This document shows, in pieces, positions 61,462 through 64,000 of a stretch of 64,000 nucleotides of DNA. The notes beneath the pieces are model-generated. The model ran no database searches, was not told where the DNA came from, and worked only from the letters and a program-made list of their open reading frames with translations. The DNA is from Notospermus geniculatus (taxonomy: Eukaryota > Nemertea > Pilidiophora > Heteronemertea > Lineidae), in assembly GCA_002633025.1 (NCBI GenBank), contig NMRB01000388.1, forward strand, positions 85,630 to 149,629, written 5' to 3'. Numbering within the stretch: position 1 is the stretch's first letter; every line of letters begins with the position of its first letter. Both the position numbers and the translations under genes were made by a program.

Positions 61462-64000
61462 CAGATTCAAGGTTAAACTTCACCATGATGACTGACAGAA
61501 ACCCTCATTGTTGCAGTGGGTTGCAAAAGGGGAGAAACCCTCTTGTAGCAGTGGGTTGCAAAAGGGGTGAAAATTCGAAAGCAGGAAGTCACCCAGCAGC
61601 AGGACAAGTCAACAAGAAGCAGCAAAGAAAGGCAACACAACCTCTCCTTTCCTCTTTCTTCAACACGGGAAAGCGATTTCTGCAGAGGTGATAGGCCAGA
61701 GCCCATCAGTAACTGTATGGTCACTGATCGCAAAAGAAGGGGACCAGTCTGTCACCGGTCAGGTGAACATCGGCCATCAATACACAATGGATCCCAGTCT
61801 ATGGACACCGTGGGCAAATTTCATCCCCGAATGAGCAGATGAGATTCATGTCCCCTTCATTTGAGTGTGAAGCAGATCAACTAAGGGAGAACATGTTTTA
61901 ATCAAAGCTCTGCTCAACACGCTGTGACATTAACCTAAGTGCCATTTCCTAAGCAGGTTCTGGCTTAATGTCATTGAACAGATAGGAGCCTCCTGGGGAA
62001 CATAAGAGAGAACCAAGCGGATTATTCCACAGGTAATCGCTCACCTGCCCTTGGTCACAACCACAAAATGAATCCAACAAGCTGATTTTCTGCAACAGTA
62101 GTGATTAAAGGACTTTAGGGGATGAGGTCCTGTCCTGCCGTACGAACCTAGGATGTTAAAATCGATGTAAAACAGAGATTTTGAGCAGCCGCAAAGCTCT
62201 AATCAGGATGCACCATTTTGTTCTCCCAATGCAATCCGATTGCCATTAAGTTGCCCATTTAATCCCATTCACGAGCTGATACAAATTTAATGGGCGAGTT
62301 CCCCGCAGAGAATTCTTGCCTTGTAAGCAGCAGCACTCAAAATTACGCACACAAAGTCTTCTAATGCAATTTATGAAAACGATAACTGTTCCATAACTAT
62401 TTTTCGCTCACAACTAGGAAGGTCATTCAAAACCATGTAATATTTCACCACGTACTGTATTTCCACCAACAACATGCATCCAACACCATCTCAATAACAT
62501 TTTTAAAAAGAAACCAATAATATGTTGATGACAAAGGTTATTTGATCGTTATGCTAAATATAGACAAGTGTTTGTGGAATTCAAAGAATACTGGCTCAAA
62601 TGACAGTCGATAGTGTTCGTTCGCATTCAGAAATCAATGTCTATGAAGCAATACCTGGAAATCTCTAACTTTCAACTTGTTTTTGTCAGAAATGTGAGTA
62701 CTGAGTAACCGTAATGAACGAGATATAGCTTGACCAGGGGTTTTGTTACATTGGATCAATTTGATAACTACTTAGTCATCATCATTAAAATAACTTCAAA
62801 AGAATTCTTCTCATCATGAAGAGAGCCTACGGGTAGTGCTGGTGGCAACAACATTGTGGGAGAAAACAGTTTGTGTAGGCTACCTGTTCATTGATTAGAG
62901 TAAACCCAAACTTCACAAACCTTGGGAAGACAGTGAAACCTTTAGAAGGATATACCGGTAATCATGATATACCATTCCTCTGTGGTATTACATCATCACA
63001 ACTCTTCAGTCAGCCAGTAGCAAGCTTCAAGAGGAAGATAATTGGTTGATAGCTGAACAACCTGCTTCTGATTGGTTAAGGGTGGCAACACATCCCCCAA
63101 TCACAGCCAATAGAAGGCTTTGACAATGCACAAGTGGTAAGCGGAACCAAAGGGAATTCCAGGAGAGGGTAAGGGCCAAAAGGATGGATTATTCTCATCA
63201 GCTTTACCTCAATCACAGAATGCTTTGAAGATGTTTAACCAGCCTTACTCCTAGACTGGTATTCACCATAAACTAACTATGAATAGAGGACAGTTAACCA
63301 TCCTCAGGCACCAAGATTGCATGCAGTTACAAACGTCTGACGTCAATCTGTGATGCTGATGGATATTTCACTCCGACATCCTTCTCCCTGAACCACGTAG
63401 AGGGCATGCAATTCATCAAGTGACACAGACACCTGATTTGCATGTCAGTCTTAAGCCGAATGACACATATTACAGTAAAAATAGCGTATGATCGATAGGA
63501 AAGTATATCGACCCACGGACAGTGAACGAACCATTCCTAGAACATTCCTCTTATAATCAACTCCATCAATGACGGACACCCAACAATTCAGCCAGGCGTT
63601 AACTCAAAGATAACACAGCCAATGTAATGAATAAACCTGCCAATAAATTAATATATCTTTAGTCGACTCGGTTTTGCATGGAATATGAAATTTCCAATTA
63701 TAGTCCAATACAGTTCATTGGAAAAGGAGATTAGCCTAAGCCTCCAAGTCCCCAGGCTATATTGAAATACCTAATTAAATTAAGCGATGTCTTTGACAAA
63801 GATCAGATGATATCATACGACCTATTTCACATCATTGATGGACATGACTGGTCGGACAATAGTGTCGTGTCTATCTACCAAGCAGCGGGTGCCTAGGTGT
63901 GAACTGGTATAGACAGGATGACGGGGATGACAGATGACATGGTTAAGATATGCCTTGTCCAAAAGTCTGCAACCTTATATTATCTATTGCACAAACCATG

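Larger units (their letters stand above)
40347..64000. other. region upstream of LAR Ig1: intron or 5' flank, no exon found
   Basis: The acceptor before Ig1 (TTTTCAG, phase 1) requires an upstream exon that should carry the signal peptide and end one base into a codon. I looked on the minus strand for a hydrophobic start followed by a GT donor and found none convincing, so it may lie beyond the window. The region holds tRNA-like pieces, the 75-bp array, the four-member MITE family, the 61.2 kb foldback and several palindromes. Stretches 51.3-56.9 and 61.9-64 kb show nothing recognisable. Confidence 0.5.

Overview
This is animal nuclear DNA, probably from a marine invertebrate; the sequence does not fix the phylum. 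It has spliced exons with canonical AG/GT borders, kilobase introns, many short inverted-repeat elements, tRNA-like sequences and assembly gaps. There are no operons, rRNA genes or CRISPR arrays.

The one gene recognised with confidence is on the minus strand: the 5' part of a LAR-type receptor protein tyrosine phosphatase (the family of vertebrate PTPRD/PTPRF/PTPRS and fly Lar). In transcript order there is an Ig1 exon (40346-40047), a long intron of about 32 kb, the first half of Ig2 (7679-7503), a 3.9 kb intron, and the second half of Ig2 (3586-3476). All borders are phase 1, so the exons join in frame. Ig3 and later domains lie left of the window. The signal-peptide exon was not found right of 40.3 kb and may lie outside.

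The most interesting item is a candidate 78-nt exon at 5378-5301. It lies inside the intron that splits Ig2, on the gene's strand, with good splice sites and the same 1-1 phase. It would insert 26 residues, with an N-glycosylation sequon and a strongly basic RRRRKR run, at the place where vertebrate LAR-family genes carry the alternatively spliced mini-exon A. A second candidate, on the plus strand, is a possible first coding exon at 32491-32604: ATG, signal peptide, then GTGAGC donor.

The rest is intron or upstream DNA. From left to right: an old dispersed repeat (1-405); an RFX X-box palindrome (6136-6149); a foldback MITE packed with TTACGCG motifs (9488-9775); a mariner-like remnant beside a 639-bp N gap (11180-12236); a 43-bp minisatellite (12589-12846); several small MITEs (13.6-16.1 kb); a 2.3 kb tandem duplication whose second copy alone carries a 376-bp MITE (19854-24873); another 43-bp minisatellite (25.1-25.4 kb); a 0.95 kb direct duplication joined at a single N, probably an assembly artefact (29498-31396); tRNA-like SINE fragments (33.2, 37.8, 42.8 kb); a 159-bp tandem pair (38.8-39.2 kb); a 75-bp tandem array (45.4-45.7 kb); a MITE family with four members (46-61 kb); and a 215-bp near-perfect foldback (61247-61461). 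Most other open frames look like chance.
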